DNA of 64,000 bases, taken from Hyphomonadaceae bacterium. GTDB lineage: Bacteria > Pseudomonadota > Alphaproteobacteria > Caulobacterales > Aquidulcibacteraceae. The stretch is taken from positions 248,001 through 312,000 of the forward strand of contig JAIELJ010000012.1 of the NCBI GenBank assembly GCA_019753105.1. The letters run 5' to 3'. The notes under the pieces are model-generated. The model was not told where the DNA came from. It worked only from the letters and a program-made list of their open reading frames with translations, and ran no database searches. Below, piece by piece: positions 7,811-17,750 of the stretch. Numbering within the stretch: the stretch's first letter is position 1; every line of letters begins with the position of its first letter. A program made the translations under genes and the position numbers.

Positions 7811-10177
7811 ATGAGCGCCGATCAATTGGTTCGTCAGGCGGCGGCGCTGCACGCCCAAGGCCGGTTGAACGAGGCGCTGCCGCTTTATCAACGGGCGCTC
7901 GCGGCGGATCCGAACCACGTCGAGGCGCTGACGCTCGCGGGTGGAGCGCTTACGCAAGCGGGTCAAATCGAAACTGCTCTGCAACTGTTGCAGCGCGCGG
8001 TTCAGCTCAAACCGAACTTGGCTCAAGCGTTCGCCAATCTCGGCCTCGCCTGGCGCCGCGCGGGCCGTCCAGCTGATGCCACAGCGGCTTTCGAACGCGC
8101 GCTTACCCTGGATGCAAAGCTTGGGGATGCGCACCTGGGTTACGCCAATCTGCTGCTCGAAACCGGCAGGGCAGAAAAAGCGCTGTCGCACTTTGACGCT
8201 GCACTGGCGCAACAAACGCACAATGCGTTGGCGCACTGCAATCGCGGAGCGGCGTTGCAGATGCTGAAGCGCCATAAGGATGCGCTTGCCGCTTTCGATC
8301 GTGCAATTGCCGCCGCGCCGTCCATGCCGGAAGCACATGCCAATCGCGGCAACACGCTGCGCGAATTGGGACGGGCTGAAGAAGCGCTCGCGAGTTGCGA
8401 CAAGGCGCTTGCCTTGCGGCCCGCTTATCTCGGCGCGATGATTTTTCGCGGCTACGCTCTACTAGAGCTCAACCGTAATGACGATGCGTTACAGGCCTTC
8501 GAGGCGGCGCAGCAAACCAATGCGGCTGACTCGCGCGGCGCCATTGGTGTTGGCCGAGCGCTTTTGGCGCAAGGCAAAACTGAGGAGGCCATCGCCAGTC
8601 TCGATGCAGCGCTCGCGCGTGCGCCCAATGATGCTTCCGGCCATTTCTACCGCGCCGCGGCTCTGTCGCAGATGTATCGACGCGATGAGGCGCTGGCGGA
8701 TGTCTCGCGCGCCCTATCGCTCGATCCCTCGATCAAGGGCGCGCATCATTTGCGTGCGAACTTGCTCACTCAGGCTGGCGATCTTGAGAGCGCGGCGCGC
8801 GATTATGGCCGCGAATTTGAGCTTAACCCATCCGGTGCTGAGGTTGCGGGCAACCTTCTTCACGCCAAGGCGATGCTGTGTGATTGGCATGGCCGCGATG
8901 AATTGGCGTCGCGCATCCTGGCGCGCACTGGGGCGGGCGAGCGAGCGGCGTATCCGTTTGTGATGTTGGCTCTCACAGACGCGCCGTCATTGCAGCGCAA
9001 AGCAGCCGAGGCCTATGCGCAGAGCCTGCGGCCCGCGCCGATCAGCACGCCCTTGAAGGCGCGTGATCCGTCGTCTCGGATCAAGCTCGGCTATTTCTCT
9101 TCGGACTTTAGCGATCATCCTGTCGCGCATCTGATGATGGCGCCGTTTGCTGCGCATGATCGCTCTGTGTTCGAAGTGTACGCTTACGCAATCGGCGCGC
9201 GGGTGGACGAGTATACCGATCGGGTCCGTCAAGCCGTGGACCAGTTCGTTGATTGCCGGGCGATGACGCCTGAGCAGATCGCCGCGCGCGCGCGTGCTGA
9301 TGGCATCGATATCGCGATCGATCTCAATGGCTACAGTAACGGCGCGAGAACTGCGATTTTTGCCGCGCGCGCCGCGCCGGTGCAGATGAACTATATCGGC
9401 TATGTCGGGACGATGGGCGCAGCGTTCGCCGACTACATCATCGTCGACAAGCATCTCGTGCCGCCGGAGCATCGCAGCGCCTATGCCGAACGGCTGCTGC
9501 ACTTGCCTGTCTATCAATGCAACACAGAGCCCGAACCCTTAGCTTCGGCTGAGGAGCGCGCACTGCATGGTTTGCCGTCGGATGCGTTCGTGTTTGGGTC
9601 GTTCAATAGCCCCTTCAAGATCACGCCCGAATTGTTTGCGGTTTGGATGCGCATTCTGAAGCGTGCGGCAGGGAGCGTTCTTTGGCTTTACGTTCCGAAC
9701 GCTGTCGCGCGGCGCAATCTTGCAGCGGAAGCGGAGCGGCAGGGAATTGGGCCGGAGCGCATCGTTTTCACGGGCGGCGCGGAGCGTTCAGAGCACCTTG
9801 CTCGTCAGCGTGCGGCGGATCTCATGCTGGATACATTTCCATACAATGGCGGCGTCACGACAAGCAGCGCGCTGCGCGCGGGGGTGCCGGTGTTAACGCT
9901 TGGCGGGCGCGCGTTCGCGAGCCGCATGGGCGTGAGCTTGCTGAATGCGGTGGGTGTCCCCGAACTCATCACGGAAACGCCAGACGCATACGAGGAACTC
10001 GCTGTTGCTTTGGCGCTCGATCCTGCACGCGCCGCAAGCTTGCGGGCGCGTGTGCAAGCGGGCGGGGACGGGCGGTTGTTCGATGCCGAAAAGTTTACGC
10101 GCTCTCTCGAAGCGGGCTTTGTTGCGGCGCTAGACCGTCATCGCGCGGAGGCTGCTGGGGATATCGTGATTAGCTGA
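7811..10177 (+). CDS. TPR-GT41 (O-GlcNAc-transferase/SPINDLY-like) glycosyltransferase
   Basis: A 788-aa protein. Residues 1 to about 345 form some nine or ten TPRs, many with the consensus GRxxEAL...ALALxP. Residues about 355-780 match the GT41 catalytic domain: RIKLGYFSSDFSDHPVAHL, then the C-terminal UDP-sugar-binding lobe with MLDTFPYNGGVTTSSALRAG and PVLTLGGRAFASRMG. It probably transfers a sugar to Ser/Thr of target proteins held by the TPRs. In Caulobacter the related TPR-GT FlmG modifies flagellin, but no flagellar genes lie here. It starts nine bases after thiG; any functional link is doubtful. Confidence 0.88.
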   Translation: MSADQLVRQAAALHAQGRLNEALPLYQRALAADPNHVEALTLAGGALTQAGQIETALQLLQRAVQLKPNLAQAFANLGLAWRRAGRPADATAAFERALTLDAKLGDAHLGYANLLLETGRAEKALSHFDAALAQQTHNALAHCNRGAALQMLKRHKDALAAFDRAIAAAPSMPEAHANRGNTLRELGRAEEALASCDKALALRPAYLGAMIFRGYALLELNRNDDALQAFEAAQQTNAADSRGAIGVGRALLAQGKTEEAIASLDAALARAPNDASGHFYRAAALSQMYRRDEALADVSRALSLDPSIKGAHHLRANLLTQAGDLESAARDYGREFELNPSGAEVAGNLLHAKAMLCDWHGRDELASRILARTGAGERAAYPFVMLALTDAPSLQRKAAEAYAQSLRPAPISTPLKARDPSSRIKLGYFSSDFSDHPVAHLMMAPFAAHDRSVFEVYAYAIGARVDEYTDRVRQAVDQFVDCRAMTPEQIAARARADGIDIAIDLNGYSNGARTAIFAARAAPVQMNYIGYVGTMGAAFADYIIVDKHLVPPEHRSAYAERLLHLPVYQCNTEPEPLASAEERALHGLPSDAFVFGSFNSPFKITPELFAVWMRILKRAAGSVLWLYVPNAVARRNLAAEAERQGIGPERIVFTGGAERSEHLARQRAADLMLDTFPYNGGVTTSSALRAGVPVLTLGGRAFASRMGVSLLNAVGVPELITETPDAYEELAVALALDPARAASLRARVQAGGDGRLFDAEKFTRSLEAGFVAALDRHRAEAAGDIVIS

Positions 10178-10276
10178 TCACGAGCATCGATCTTGCTTGC
10201 CCACGGCCCCTTGTAATGATGTCGATCCGCGCCATGTGGTTTTTGGGCCATGCCGGTCCGCGCGAGAGCTTCCAGT

Positions 10277-10549
10277 ATGGTTGAAGACCCAAACCTGCCG
10301 CCGCCCGTCATTGCAGATGATGGCGCGTCACAACCATCTGCGGCAGAGCCGGCCAGCGGCGCGCGCCTCAACGGCAATGCGGAAGACGTCGAGCGTGATG
10401 CATTAACTGCCGCTGACTACGCGGCCGCAGGCGTCGAAGCGCCCGATTGGGCCAACGATCCGTTTCCTGACATGGAAACTTGGCGCAAGTGGCAAGCCAG
10501 CCAAAACAAAGCGCTCGCTTTCAAGCGCGCGAACGCTGGCAAAGCCTGA
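10277..10549 (+). CDS. Small hypothetical protein
   Basis: A 90-aa acidic protein from ATG 10277 (GAGAG eight bases upstream). An in-frame ATG at 10250 is an alternative. The first half is Pro/Ala-rich and disordered; the second half reads DYAAAGVEAPDWANDPF and METWRKWQASQNKALAFKRA, a short Trp-containing helical region. I recognise no domain. It converges with trmFO with a one-base gap, and codon use fits the genome. Confidence 0.55.
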   Translation: MVEDPNLPPPVIADDGASQPSAAEPASGARLNGNAEDVERDALTAADYAAAGVEAPDWANDPFPDMETWRKWQASQNKALAFKRANAGKA

Positions 10550-10550
10550 T

Positions 10551-11939
10551 TTAATCCGTCTGTGCTAGCCAGCCTCGAAGATCCCCAAGCGCGCGCTCGG
10601 CCATCGCGAGCTTCTTTGCGCGGCCGCGTTCTTCGCCTTTGAGTTTCTTGCCGTCGGGCCCGTGTGTGGGCGCTGCGATTTCGGGGAAGAGGCCGAAGTT
10701 CACGTTCATCGGCTGGAATGAGTTTTTGCCATCTGTGATGTGGCCGCCGGTGACGTGCGCGAGCAGGGCGCCGAACGCCGTTGTGTGTGGTGGTGGTTCA
10801 ATCGGGCGGCCCAAGCGCTCTGCTGCTGCGAAGCGCCCAGCCATCATGCCCATCGCAGCACTCTCGACGTAGCCCTCAACGCCGGTGACTTGCCCCGCAA
10901 AGCGCACGCGCGGTTCGGCCTTTAGCCGCAGCGTTGAATCCAACAGCTTCGGTGAATTCAAAAACGTGTTGCGGTGAATGCCGCCGAGACGGGCGAAGCG
11001 CGCGTTTTCCAAGCCTGGAATCATGCGGAAGATTTGTTCTTGCGCGCCGTATTTCAGCTTCGTCTGAAAGCCGACAATGTTGAACAAGGTGCCGAGCTTG
11101 TTGTCCTGACGCAGTTGCACGACGGCGTAGGGCCGCGTGCCGACGCGCGCATCCATGAGGCCCACAGGCTTCATCGGCCCGAAGCGCAAAGTCTCCGGCC
11201 CGCGCTCCGCCATGACCTCGATCGGCAGACAGCCTTCGAAGTAAGGCGTGTTCTTTTCCCACTCCTTGAACTCGGTTTTCGCGCCGGCATTGAGTGCGGC
11301 GATGAAGGCTTCGTACTGCGCCTTATCCATCGGGCAGTTGACGTAGGCGGCTTTGTCGCCGCCGGGACCTTCTTTGTCGTAGCGCGATTGCTTCCAGGCG
11401 ATGTCGAAATTGATCGAGTCGGCGTGAACGATCGGTGCGATGGCGTCGAAGAAAGCGAGGCTGTCTTCGCCGGTTAGAGTGCGGATCGAGTCCGCCAGTG
11501 CAGGCGAGGTGAGCGGGCCGGTGGAGAAGATAACCTTCTCATCGGCATCGGTCAGCAGCGCATCCAGCGCCTTGACCTCTTCGCGGCGCACTTCGATCAG
11601 CGGATGCGCCGTCAGCGCCGCTGTCACCGCATCGCTGAACACATCGCGATCGACCGCGAGTGCGCTCCCCGCCGGGACTTGCGCCGGTTCGGCGCTCGCC
11701 ATGACGAGTGACCCCAAGCGGCGCATTTCTTCATGCAGCAGGCCCACGGCGTTGCCGCGCCAGTCGTCGGAGCGGAACGAGTTGGAGCAGACCAGTTCCG
11801 CGAATTTTTCCGTATGGTGCGCCTCGGTTTTCACCACGGGCCGCATTTCGTGCAGCACCACCGGGACGCCCGCGTTCGCCAGCGCCCATGCCGCTTCCGA
11901 TCCGGCCATACCGCCGCCGACAACATGTACAGGTTTCAT
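10551..11939 (-). CDS. trmFO: Methylenetetrahydrofolate--tRNA-(uracil-5-)-methyltransferase
   Basis: A 462-aa flavoenzyme that forms m5U54 (ribothymidine) in the tRNA T-loop using methylene-THF and FADH2. The N-terminal FAD fold reads [21 protein letters not shown]; the conserved Cys region [17 protein letters not shown] and the second Cys in [14 protein letters not shown] are both there. The C-terminal part has [14 protein letters not shown]. Length and motifs match TrmFO (the GidA-related short family) rather than GidA/MnmG. Confidence 0.96.
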   Translation of the reverse strand: MKPVHVVGGGMAGSEAAWALANAGVPVVLHEMRPVVKTEAHHTEKFAELVCSNSFRSDDWRGNAVGLLHEEMRRLGSLVMASAEPAQVPAGSALAVDRDVFSDAVTAALTAHPLIEVRREEVKALDALLTDADEKVIFSTGPLTSPALADSIRTLTGEDSLAFFDAIAPIVHADSINFDIAWKQSRYDKEGPGGDKAAYVNCPMDKAQYEAFIAALNAGAKTEFKEWEKNTPYFEGCLPIEVMAERGPETLRFGPMKPVGLMDARVGTRPYAVVQLRQDNKLGTLFNIVGFQTKLKYGAQEQIFRMIPGLENARFARLGGIHRNTFLNSPKLLDSTLRLKAEPRVRFAGQVTGVEGYVESAAMGMMAGRFAAAERLGRPIEPPPHTTAFGALLAHVTGGHITDGKNSFQPMNVNFGLFPEIAAPTHGPDGKKLKGEERGRAKKLAMAERALGDLRGWLAQTD

Positions 11940-12012
11940 GGGCGATCACATGCCGCGCCCGGGGCGCCGCTTCAAGCCTCGCGCGCCGTGAGGCCGTGTG
12001 CGATAGGGGCGC

Positions 12013-12855
12013 ATGGCTACCGCACCTACACCGCCCACGCCCGCCCGCGACAGCATTGGCGCCGCGCTCCGTTTCGTGCGCGATCGCTGGCAATTGATTG
12101 GTGCGACGGCGGGTGTGCTGGCGTTAGCGCAGCTCGTGGCGATGCTGCTGACTGGGCCCTCGCTGATCTGGATGGTTGTCGTGTTCGGTGGCTTCGCCGC
12201 CGCCTACGCGATCTTTACTGGCGCTGCGCTCGGCGCCGCGAATCCGCGCCAAGGACTGCCGGGTCACGCCGGTCGTCTCGTGCTCGGCATGGGCATCATC
12301 GTGTTCTTCGCCGCGATCGTCATGATCATGGTGATGTTTGTCGCGATGAGCGTGCTGATCGCGCCTTATGGCCCTGAGGTGCAGGCGGCGGGAGAAAATC
12401 AGGAAGCGGTGCGAGCGATCATGGATCGCGCAGCGGCCGCCCAGCCCGATGTGCTCTTCTGGTTTCTTATGGCCGGTTTGGTGCTTCTGTTTGTGCTCAC
12501 CACGCGCTTCTATTTTGCTGCGCCCGCCAGCGTGGAACGGCAGCGTGTCGTGGTGTTCGATAGCTGGCGGCTGACGCGTGGTTCATTCGTGCGCATCGCG
12601 CTGTCGCGGATCGTATTGCTTCTGCCAGCCTTGCTGTTCACTGGCGCGCTGCAATCGCTCGCGGCAATCGGGCTCGGAGCGCCGTCTGACGTGCCGGGGC
12701 TTGTCGCGTACAGCCAAAGCAATCGCGTGGGTTTTGCGTTGATCTATGCCTTCGCGATCTTCTTCCATGTCGGCTTCTTTTCCGCACTCGAGGCGGCGCT
12801 TTCGGCCAATCTTTACCGCGCGTTGCGACCCGCGGACCGGCCGCCCGCCGCCTAA
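12013..12855 (+). CDS. Polytopic inner-membrane protein (glycerophosphodiester phosphodiesterase membrane-domain-like)
   Basis: A 280-aa protein with about six hydrophobic segments, near residues 30-50, 55-75, 95-120, 155-175, 195-220 and 240-265. The stretch ERQRVVVFDSWRLTRGSF between two segments resembles the S.xLTrG signature of the membrane domain seen in GPDPase-associated and DUF975-type proteins. No catalytic domain is attached, so an enzymatic role should not be assumed. It precedes the MATE gene by 42 bases on the same strand. Confidence 0.65.
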   Translation: MATAPTPPTPARDSIGAALRFVRDRWQLIGATAGVLALAQLVAMLLTGPSLIWMVVVFGGFAAAYAIFTGAALGAANPRQGLPGHAGRLVLGMGIIVFFAAIVMIMVMFVAMSVLIAPYGPEVQAAGENQEAVRAIMDRAAAAQPDVLFWFLMAGLVLLFVLTTRFYFAAPASVERQRVVVFDSWRLTRGSFVRIALSRIVLLLPALLFTGALQSLAAIGLGAPSDVPGLVAYSQSNRVGFALIYAFAIFFHVGFFSALEAALSANLYRALRPADRPPAA

Positions 12856-12897
12856 GGCTCGACCGACTCGTTTCGCTCCGCTAAGAGGCGCGGCCCC

Positions 12898-14229
12898 ATG
12901 ACCGCCTCACGCTCCTACGTGCGCGACGTTTTGCGCCTCGCCGGTCCCGTAGCGCTCGCGCGTCTGGGCATTATCGGCATGGGTCTCGTCGACGTGATCG
13001 TCGTCGGGCAATTGGCGGCGGATGAGTTGCCGTATCAAGCGCTGGGCTGGGCGCCGACGGCAGTGTTTCTGGTTGCGGCGATTGGTTTGCTGCAGGGCGT
13101 GCAAGTGCTCGCTGCGCGTTCGCTTGGTGAAGGCAATCCGCAGGGCGCAGGTGTCGCGCTGCGGCGCGGTTTGGTGCTGGGCTTGATCGCGGGGCTTATC
13201 TCAGCTGGCCTCATGTGGCTCGGCGGCGAGAGGCTCTTCACGACATTCGGCATCAGCGAGGAACTCGCTGGGCCATCGACCACGATCATGGCGATCTTCG
13301 CCATCTCGATCCCGCTGCATCTGCTTTATGTGGCCGGCACATTCTTTCTGGAAGCGATCAAGAAACCGGGCATCAGCACTGGCATCATGTGGGCCGCAAA
13401 TGCGGTGAACTTGGCGCTTAACTTGTGGTGGGTGCCCGAGTACGGCGCTGTGGGTTCGGCATGGGCGACAGTCGGCGCGCGCGTGTTTCTCGCGGGCGTC
13501 ATTCTGCTTTGGATTTACGTGCTGCTGCGCGATCGCAAGCACTATGGCGTGGGCGCCAAGAACGCTGTTGGGCCGAGCTACCGCGCTTTGCTGGGCGTCG
13601 GCATTGCGGCGGCTGTGAGCCAAGCGGTCGAAGCGGGCGCGTTTTCTGCGATGACGGTGATCGCCGGCCGCTTAGGCGCGGACTTTGTTTCGGCCTATCA
13701 GATCGTGCTCAACATCATGGCGCTTGTGTTCATGGTAGCGCTGGGCGTGGGTGCTGCGAGTGCGGTGCTGGTGTCAGAAGCGATCGGACGGCAAGCGCCG
13801 CAAGATGCAGCACGGGCCGGCTGGACCGGCATAGGGATAAATGCGGTTGTGATGATCGTTGCTGCGGTGGCGATCCTTGTCTTCGCGGAGCCCATCGGGC
13901 GCGGCTATACCGCCGATCTCGCGATTGCAGGCTTGGTGGCGTCACTCATGTGGGTGGCCGCGCTCGTCCTCCATCCTGACGGCGCGCAAGTCGTGATCGC
14001 CTCTGTCTTGCGTGCGCGCGGCGACAATTGGTTTCCGACGTTCAGTCACATCGCGGCCTATGCCGTGGTCATGCCCGTGCTCGGCTTCTGGCTGGCCGAG
14101 CATCAGGGCATGGGCGTTGCGGGCCTGTTGTTCGCAATCTTTTGGGCAAGCGTGTTGAGCGCCGCGGTGCTGTTGCTGCGCTGGTGGGCGCTGGCGCGCA
14201 AACTGCCGAAACCAACTGACGCCGCCTAG
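12898..14229 (+). CDS. MATE family multidrug/Na+ efflux transporter
   Basis: A 443-aa membrane protein with about twelve transmembrane helices in two similar halves, as in NorM/DinF. The first helix carries the usual LAGPVALARLGIIGMGLVD; TM7 has AAAVSQAVEAGAFSAMTVIA. It expels cationic drugs or metabolites against a Na+ or H+ gradient; the substrate is unknown. Its TAG stop shares the tetranucleotide CTAG (14226-14229) with the convergent gene. Confidence 0.93.
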   Translation: MTASRSYVRDVLRLAGPVALARLGIIGMGLVDVIVVGQLAADELPYQALGWAPTAVFLVAAIGLLQGVQVLAARSLGEGNPQGAGVALRRGLVLGLIAGLISAGLMWLGGERLFTTFGISEELAGPSTTIMAIFAISIPLHLLYVAGTFFLEAIKKPGISTGIMWAANAVNLALNLWWVPEYGAVGSAWATVGARVFLAGVILLWIYVLLRDRKHYGVGAKNAVGPSYRALLGVGIAAAVSQAVEAGAFSAMTVIAGRLGADFVSAYQIVLNIMALVFMVALGVGAASAVLVSEAIGRQAPQDAARAGWTGIGINAVVMIVAAVAILVFAEPIGRGYTADLAIAGLVASLMWVAALVLHPDGAQVVIASVLRARGDNWFPTFSHIAAYAVVMPVLGFWLAEHQGMGVAGLLFAIFWASVLSAAVLLLRWWALARKLPKPTDAA

Positions 14230-15116
14230 GCGTTCACGCCCAAGATCCAGCCTTCTTCGCGCTCAACCGCCTCGCGGCGGGGATCATCCTTCGCAGGCCC
14301 GAACAGCGCGCCGAGCTGGCCTTTCTCGTCGAGCGCCGCGAAGCGTTCGCACGCGCCGCGCACCTGCGCCTGGTCCTTGATCTCGCCCGCATTCGGCTTG
14401 GTGGCGAAGAGCGACGGATAGATTTCGGTGAACACGGCGTCCGTGTCTTCGAGGTCAGCAGGGGTGAGCGGCTTCCAGCCTGTTTCGAACGGCCAGAGCT
14501 TCACCTGTCGCGGATCGCGCAAGCGCTTGATGATCGGCAAACCGGTCAGCGCTTGGCCGCCAACGGAGCCTTGATAATAGAGCTTCCAGATCGAAGAGGG
14601 GCCCTTGATGGCGTCTTCGGTCAAGCGGAACTCCGGCAAGTCATCCGGTCCATGCTCGCGGACGCGCTTCGCCGAGAGCATCGTTTGCTCGTCGCGTGCT
14701 GGGGCGCCCCAGAACGGGAAGGCTTCGCCCGTCATCAGCCGGTTCATCTTCGCGCCGACTTGGAAACGGTTGTTGGTGTTGTCCGGCTTGTCCTTCGTCT
14801 CTTTCGCCACGAAGTCGAGCAGCGCCTTCCACGGTTCGCCGGGCAGCTTCAATGCCGCTGCCGTGCCGCGCGGAAAGCTCAGCGGAAAGTCGAAGCCAAC
14901 CAGCGCACGCTCGCGCTTGCGCTTCAAATCATCGAGGATCGCATTGAGTTGCTGTTCGGCCGCTGCGCGTGTTGGCGGATTGTGGGATTCAAACGCCATC
15001 TGAAAGCGCACATTGCGCTTCAGCACGCCGATCCAGATGGAGTCAGGTCCCGTCGTCGGCTTCGCCGCGGCGCTCCAGTCCACCATGACATAGGCTTGGA
15101 ACAGTCTCTGCTGCAT
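14226..15116 (-). CDS. Conserved hypothetical protein, probable RNase H-like (DUF429-type) fold
   Basis: A 296-aa protein. The N-terminus (YVMVDWSAAAKPTTGPDSIW) and ALVGFDFPLSFPRG look like the first and second acidic strands of an RNase H-like fold, and VFTEIYPSLFATKP matches the E-x-Y-P element of DUF429 proteins. Thus D13, D/F-D-F-P and E appear to form an acidic cluster. No exact family is assigned; such proteins are sometimes mislabelled as cobalamin-synthesis proteins. ATG 15116 is used; MVDWS ten codons on is an alternative. Confidence 0.7.
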   Translation of the reverse strand: MQQRLFQAYVMVDWSAAAKPTTGPDSIWIGVLKRNVRFQMAFESHNPPTRAAAEQQLNAILDDLKRKRERALVGFDFPLSFPRGTAAALKLPGEPWKALLDFVAKETKDKPDNTNNRFQVGAKMNRLMTGEAFPFWGAPARDEQTMLSAKRVREHGPDDLPEFRLTEDAIKGPSSIWKLYYQGSVGGQALTGLPIIKRLRDPRQVKLWPFETGWKPLTPADLEDTDAVFTEIYPSLFATKPNAGEIKDQAQVRGACERFAALDEKGQLGALFGPAKDDPRREAVEREEGWILGVNA

Positions 15117-15140
15117 GATCTTCTTCGTGCTTGATCGTTT

Positions 15141-15169
15141 GCGCTCCGCCGTGATCGACCGCGGAGCGC
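15141..15169. other. Inverted repeat between two minus-strand genes
   Basis: The arms gcgctccgc and gcggagcgc (nine perfect base pairs) flank an 11-base spacer in the 74-base gap between the reductase stop (15191) and the start of the next minus-strand gene (15116). No run of T follows on the minus strand, so it is at best a weak terminator or an mRNA-stabilising hairpin. Confidence 0.4.
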
Positions 15170-15190
15170 TGGAGGATCACGAAGCGGGTT

Positions 15191-16192
15191 CTAGTCCAGT
15201 TTCACCAACATCTTGCCGGTATTGGCTCCGGTGAAGAGGTTGAGGAAAGCTTGCGGCGCCCGGTCGACGCCGTTCTCGACCGTCTCTTCCCATTTGACGC
15301 GGCCTTCCTTCACCCACTGGCCCATCTCAGCGAAGAACTGATCGCGCATGTCGATGAAGTCCGATACGATGAAGCCCTGCATCTTGATGCGTTTGCCGAC
15401 AATGTAGGCCATGTTCCGCGGCGCCGCCGGCGGCTCCTTGGCGTTGTAGATCGAGATCATGCCGCATTCGATGAAGCGTGCGAAAGGACGCGCTGCTTCG
15501 AGCGCGACTTCGAGATGCTCGCCGCCGACATTGTCGAAATAAATGTCGATGCCTTTCGGCGCCGCTGCGCGGACGTTCTCGAGCAGATTGCCGACCTTGT
15601 AATTGATGCCTGCATCAACGCCGCGCGTGCGCAGCCAATCGAGCTTGCTGTCGGAGCCCGCCATCGCAACGACGGTGCAGCCGCGGATCTTCGCGATCTG
15701 GCACACGGTCGCGCCTACTGCGCCGCCAGCGGCGGAAACGAGAACGACATCGCCGGCCTTGGGTTCGCCGATGCGATGGAAGCTGGAATAGGCCGTCATG
15801 CCTGGCATGCCGAGCACGCCGAGAAACGCCTGCGCCGGCACGCCCGTTTGCGGCAGTTTGTTGAGTGCGGCCGCCGGAGCGACGAACGCTTCGCGCCAGC
15901 CGAACATGCTGTCGACCAGATCGCCCTCGGCGAACTTGGGATCGTTGGACTTCACTACCGTGCCGACAGCGCCGCCTTGCAGGGCTTCGCCCAGTGCGAA
16001 CGGCGGCACGTAGCTCGGGCGGTCATACATGCGGCCGCGCATGTAGGGATCGACCGACATCCAGGAATTGCGAACCAGCACTTCACCCGGGCCAGGATCA
16101 GGGACCTGCACCGTCGCGACCTCAAAATTCGAGGCCTCCGGCATGCCGACCGGGCGGCTCTTCAAACGGACTTCGCGCGCCGTGGTTGGCAT
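15191..16192 (-). CDS. NADP-dependent medium-chain (zinc-free) oxidoreductase
   Basis: A 333-aa MDR-superfamily protein of the leukotriene-B4 dehydrogenase / 2-alkenal reductase / CurA type, which reduces C=C bonds of enones with NADPH. It shows the GEVLVRNSWMSVDPYMRGRM block, the nucleotide loop VLVSAAGGAVGATVCQIAK, FDNVGGEHLEVAL, and the C-terminal FTGANTGKMLVKL. No structural or catalytic Zn cysteines are seen. ATG 16192 is preferred over the longer frame, as GGGAG lies seven bases upstream and the family begins here. Confidence 0.93.
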   Translation of the reverse strand: MPTTAREVRLKSRPVGMPEASNFEVATVQVPDPGPGEVLVRNSWMSVDPYMRGRMYDRPSYVPPFALGEALQGGAVGTVVKSNDPKFAEGDLVDSMFGWREAFVAPAAALNKLPQTGVPAQAFLGVLGMPGMTAYSSFHRIGEPKAGDVVLVSAAGGAVGATVCQIAKIRGCTVVAMAGSDSKLDWLRTRGVDAGINYKVGNLLENVRAAAPKGIDIYFDNVGGEHLEVALEAARPFARFIECGMISIYNAKEPPAAPRNMAYIVGKRIKMQGFIVSDFIDMRDQFFAEMGQWVKEGRVKWEETVENGVDRAPQAFLNLFTGANTGKMLVKLD

Positions 16193-16347
16193 TTGTTCGC
16201 TCCCTATCGTCGATTGGGGCGCGACCATAGCGAAAAACGCGGGCTGTGGAAGGTTTGCCCCGGTGGCCAGCTTTGCGCCTCCGGCGCTGGACAGCCCCGC
16301 CCGGGGCGCTCCATAACCCGGCGCTTCCAACAGAAGAAACTAACCTT

Positions 16348-17685
16348 ATGTCCATCCGCCTCCGCTTCGCGCCGTCACCGACGGGCCGCATCCATGTCGG
16401 CAATGTGCGCACCGCGCTCATGAACTGGCTGTTCGCGCTGCGTCAGGGTGGGCAGGTGCTGCTGCGTATCGACGACACGGATCTCGCGCGCTCGACCAAA
16501 GAATACGAGCAAGCGATCGAGGACGATCTGCGTTGGCTCGGCCTGCCGTGGAATGAACGCGCCAATCAGTCGGCGCGGTTCGACGTCTATGAGAAGGCGG
16601 CGCAGAAGCTGAAGGACGCCGGGCTTTTGTATCCGGCTTACGAGACGGAGGATGAACTCGATCGTAAGCGCAAGATCGCGCAGGCGACGGGTAAGCCGCC
16701 CGTCTATGATCGTGCTGCGCTCAAACTGACAGACGCCGAACGCGCGCAGTTCGAAGCCGCGGGCCGTAAGCCGCACTGGCGTTTCAAGCTCTCGGGCGCG
16801 CGCAAGGATTGGGTCGATCTGGTCCGCGGGCCGCAATCGATCGACACGGCCTCGCTCAGCGATCCGGTGCTGATCCGCGAAGATGGCGCGTTCCTCTACA
16901 CGCTGCCCAGCGTCGTCGACGATATCGATTTCAAGATTACGCACATCGTGCGTGGCGAAGATCACGTCACCAATTCCGGCGTGCAGATCGAAATCTTCGA
17001 AGCGCTCGGCGGCGACGTGCCGGCGTTCGGGCACTTCCCACTGCTCGTCGGCGCCGATGGCGCGGCACTTTCGAAGCGGATTGGTTCACTTGGCGTGGGT
17101 GAGCTCGGCGTCGAAGGCTATGAGCCGATGGCGTTACTCTCGCACCTGGCCAAGATCGGTACTTCTGATCCGGTTGAAGCGCGGCTCACGCTCGATGCGC
17201 TCGCCGAGGAGTTTGCGTTCGAGAAAATCGGCCGCGCGCCAGCGCGGTTTGATCCGGAAGAGTTGAAGCGCGTCAATGCCGCTGTCGTGCACCAGTTGGA
17301 GTATGCGGCGGTAAAGGATCGCTTGGCGAAGCTGGACGCGGACAAAGGCGAAGCCTTCTGGCTTGCCGTGCGCGCCAATCTCACCCTGCTGCCGGACGTG
17401 AAAGAGTATGCGCAGATCGTCGATGGCCCGATCACGCCGGTGATCGCTGACACGAGCTTCGCTGCGACGGCCGCCGAGTTGCTGCCAAAAGGCGCCTACG
17501 ATGCAACCTCGTGGCAAGCCTTCACCAATGCCGTGAAGGAAAAGACCGGCGCAAAGGGCAAAGCGCTCTTCATGCCGCTCCGCCAAGCGCTCACCGGCAT
17601 GGATCACGGTCCGGAAATGGCCGCGCTCTTCCCTCTCATCGGCGAAGAGCGTGCGCGCAAGCGGTTGATGGGCGAGGCGGCTTAG
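16348..17685 (+). CDS. gltX: Glutamate--tRNA ligase
   Basis: A 445-aa class I synthetase. The HIGH-like motif is in RFAPSPTGRIHVGNVRTAL and the KMSKS counterpart is LSKRIGSLG. This is the shorter bacterial GluRS with a V-G-N variant of HIGH. Many alphaproteobacteria encode two GltX paralogs, one of which charges tRNA-Gln for later amidation, so this may be one of two. The start MSIRLRF is taken at ATG 16348; the longer frame upstream lacks similarity. Confidence 0.95.
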   Translation: MSIRLRFAPSPTGRIHVGNVRTALMNWLFALRQGGQVLLRIDDTDLARSTKEYEQAIEDDLRWLGLPWNERANQSARFDVYEKAAQKLKDAGLLYPAYETEDELDRKRKIAQATGKPPVYDRAALKLTDAERAQFEAAGRKPHWRFKLSGARKDWVDLVRGPQSIDTASLSDPVLIREDGAFLYTLPSVVDDIDFKITHIVRGEDHVTNSGVQIEIFEALGGDVPAFGHFPLLVGADGAALSKRIGSLGVGELGVEGYEPMALLSHLAKIGTSDPVEARLTLDALAEEFAFEKIGRAPARFDPEELKRVNAAVVHQLEYAAVKDRLAKLDADKGEAFWLAVRANLTLLPDVKEYAQIVDGPITPVIADTSFAATAAELLPKGAYDATSWQAFTNAVKEKTGAKGKALFMPLRQALTGMDHGPEMAALFPLIGEERARKRLMGEAA

Positions 17686-17750
17686 CTTTACCGCGGAGGT
17701 AATTGCTTGCGTGACCGTCTCAACTACTCTCAGCGCAAGGAGTGTGCGTG

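Noticed and set aside
15251-16423. 390-aa plus-strand frame opposite the MDR reductase
   Set aside because: Antisense shadow; overlaps the reductase and the start of gltX, no recognisable motif.
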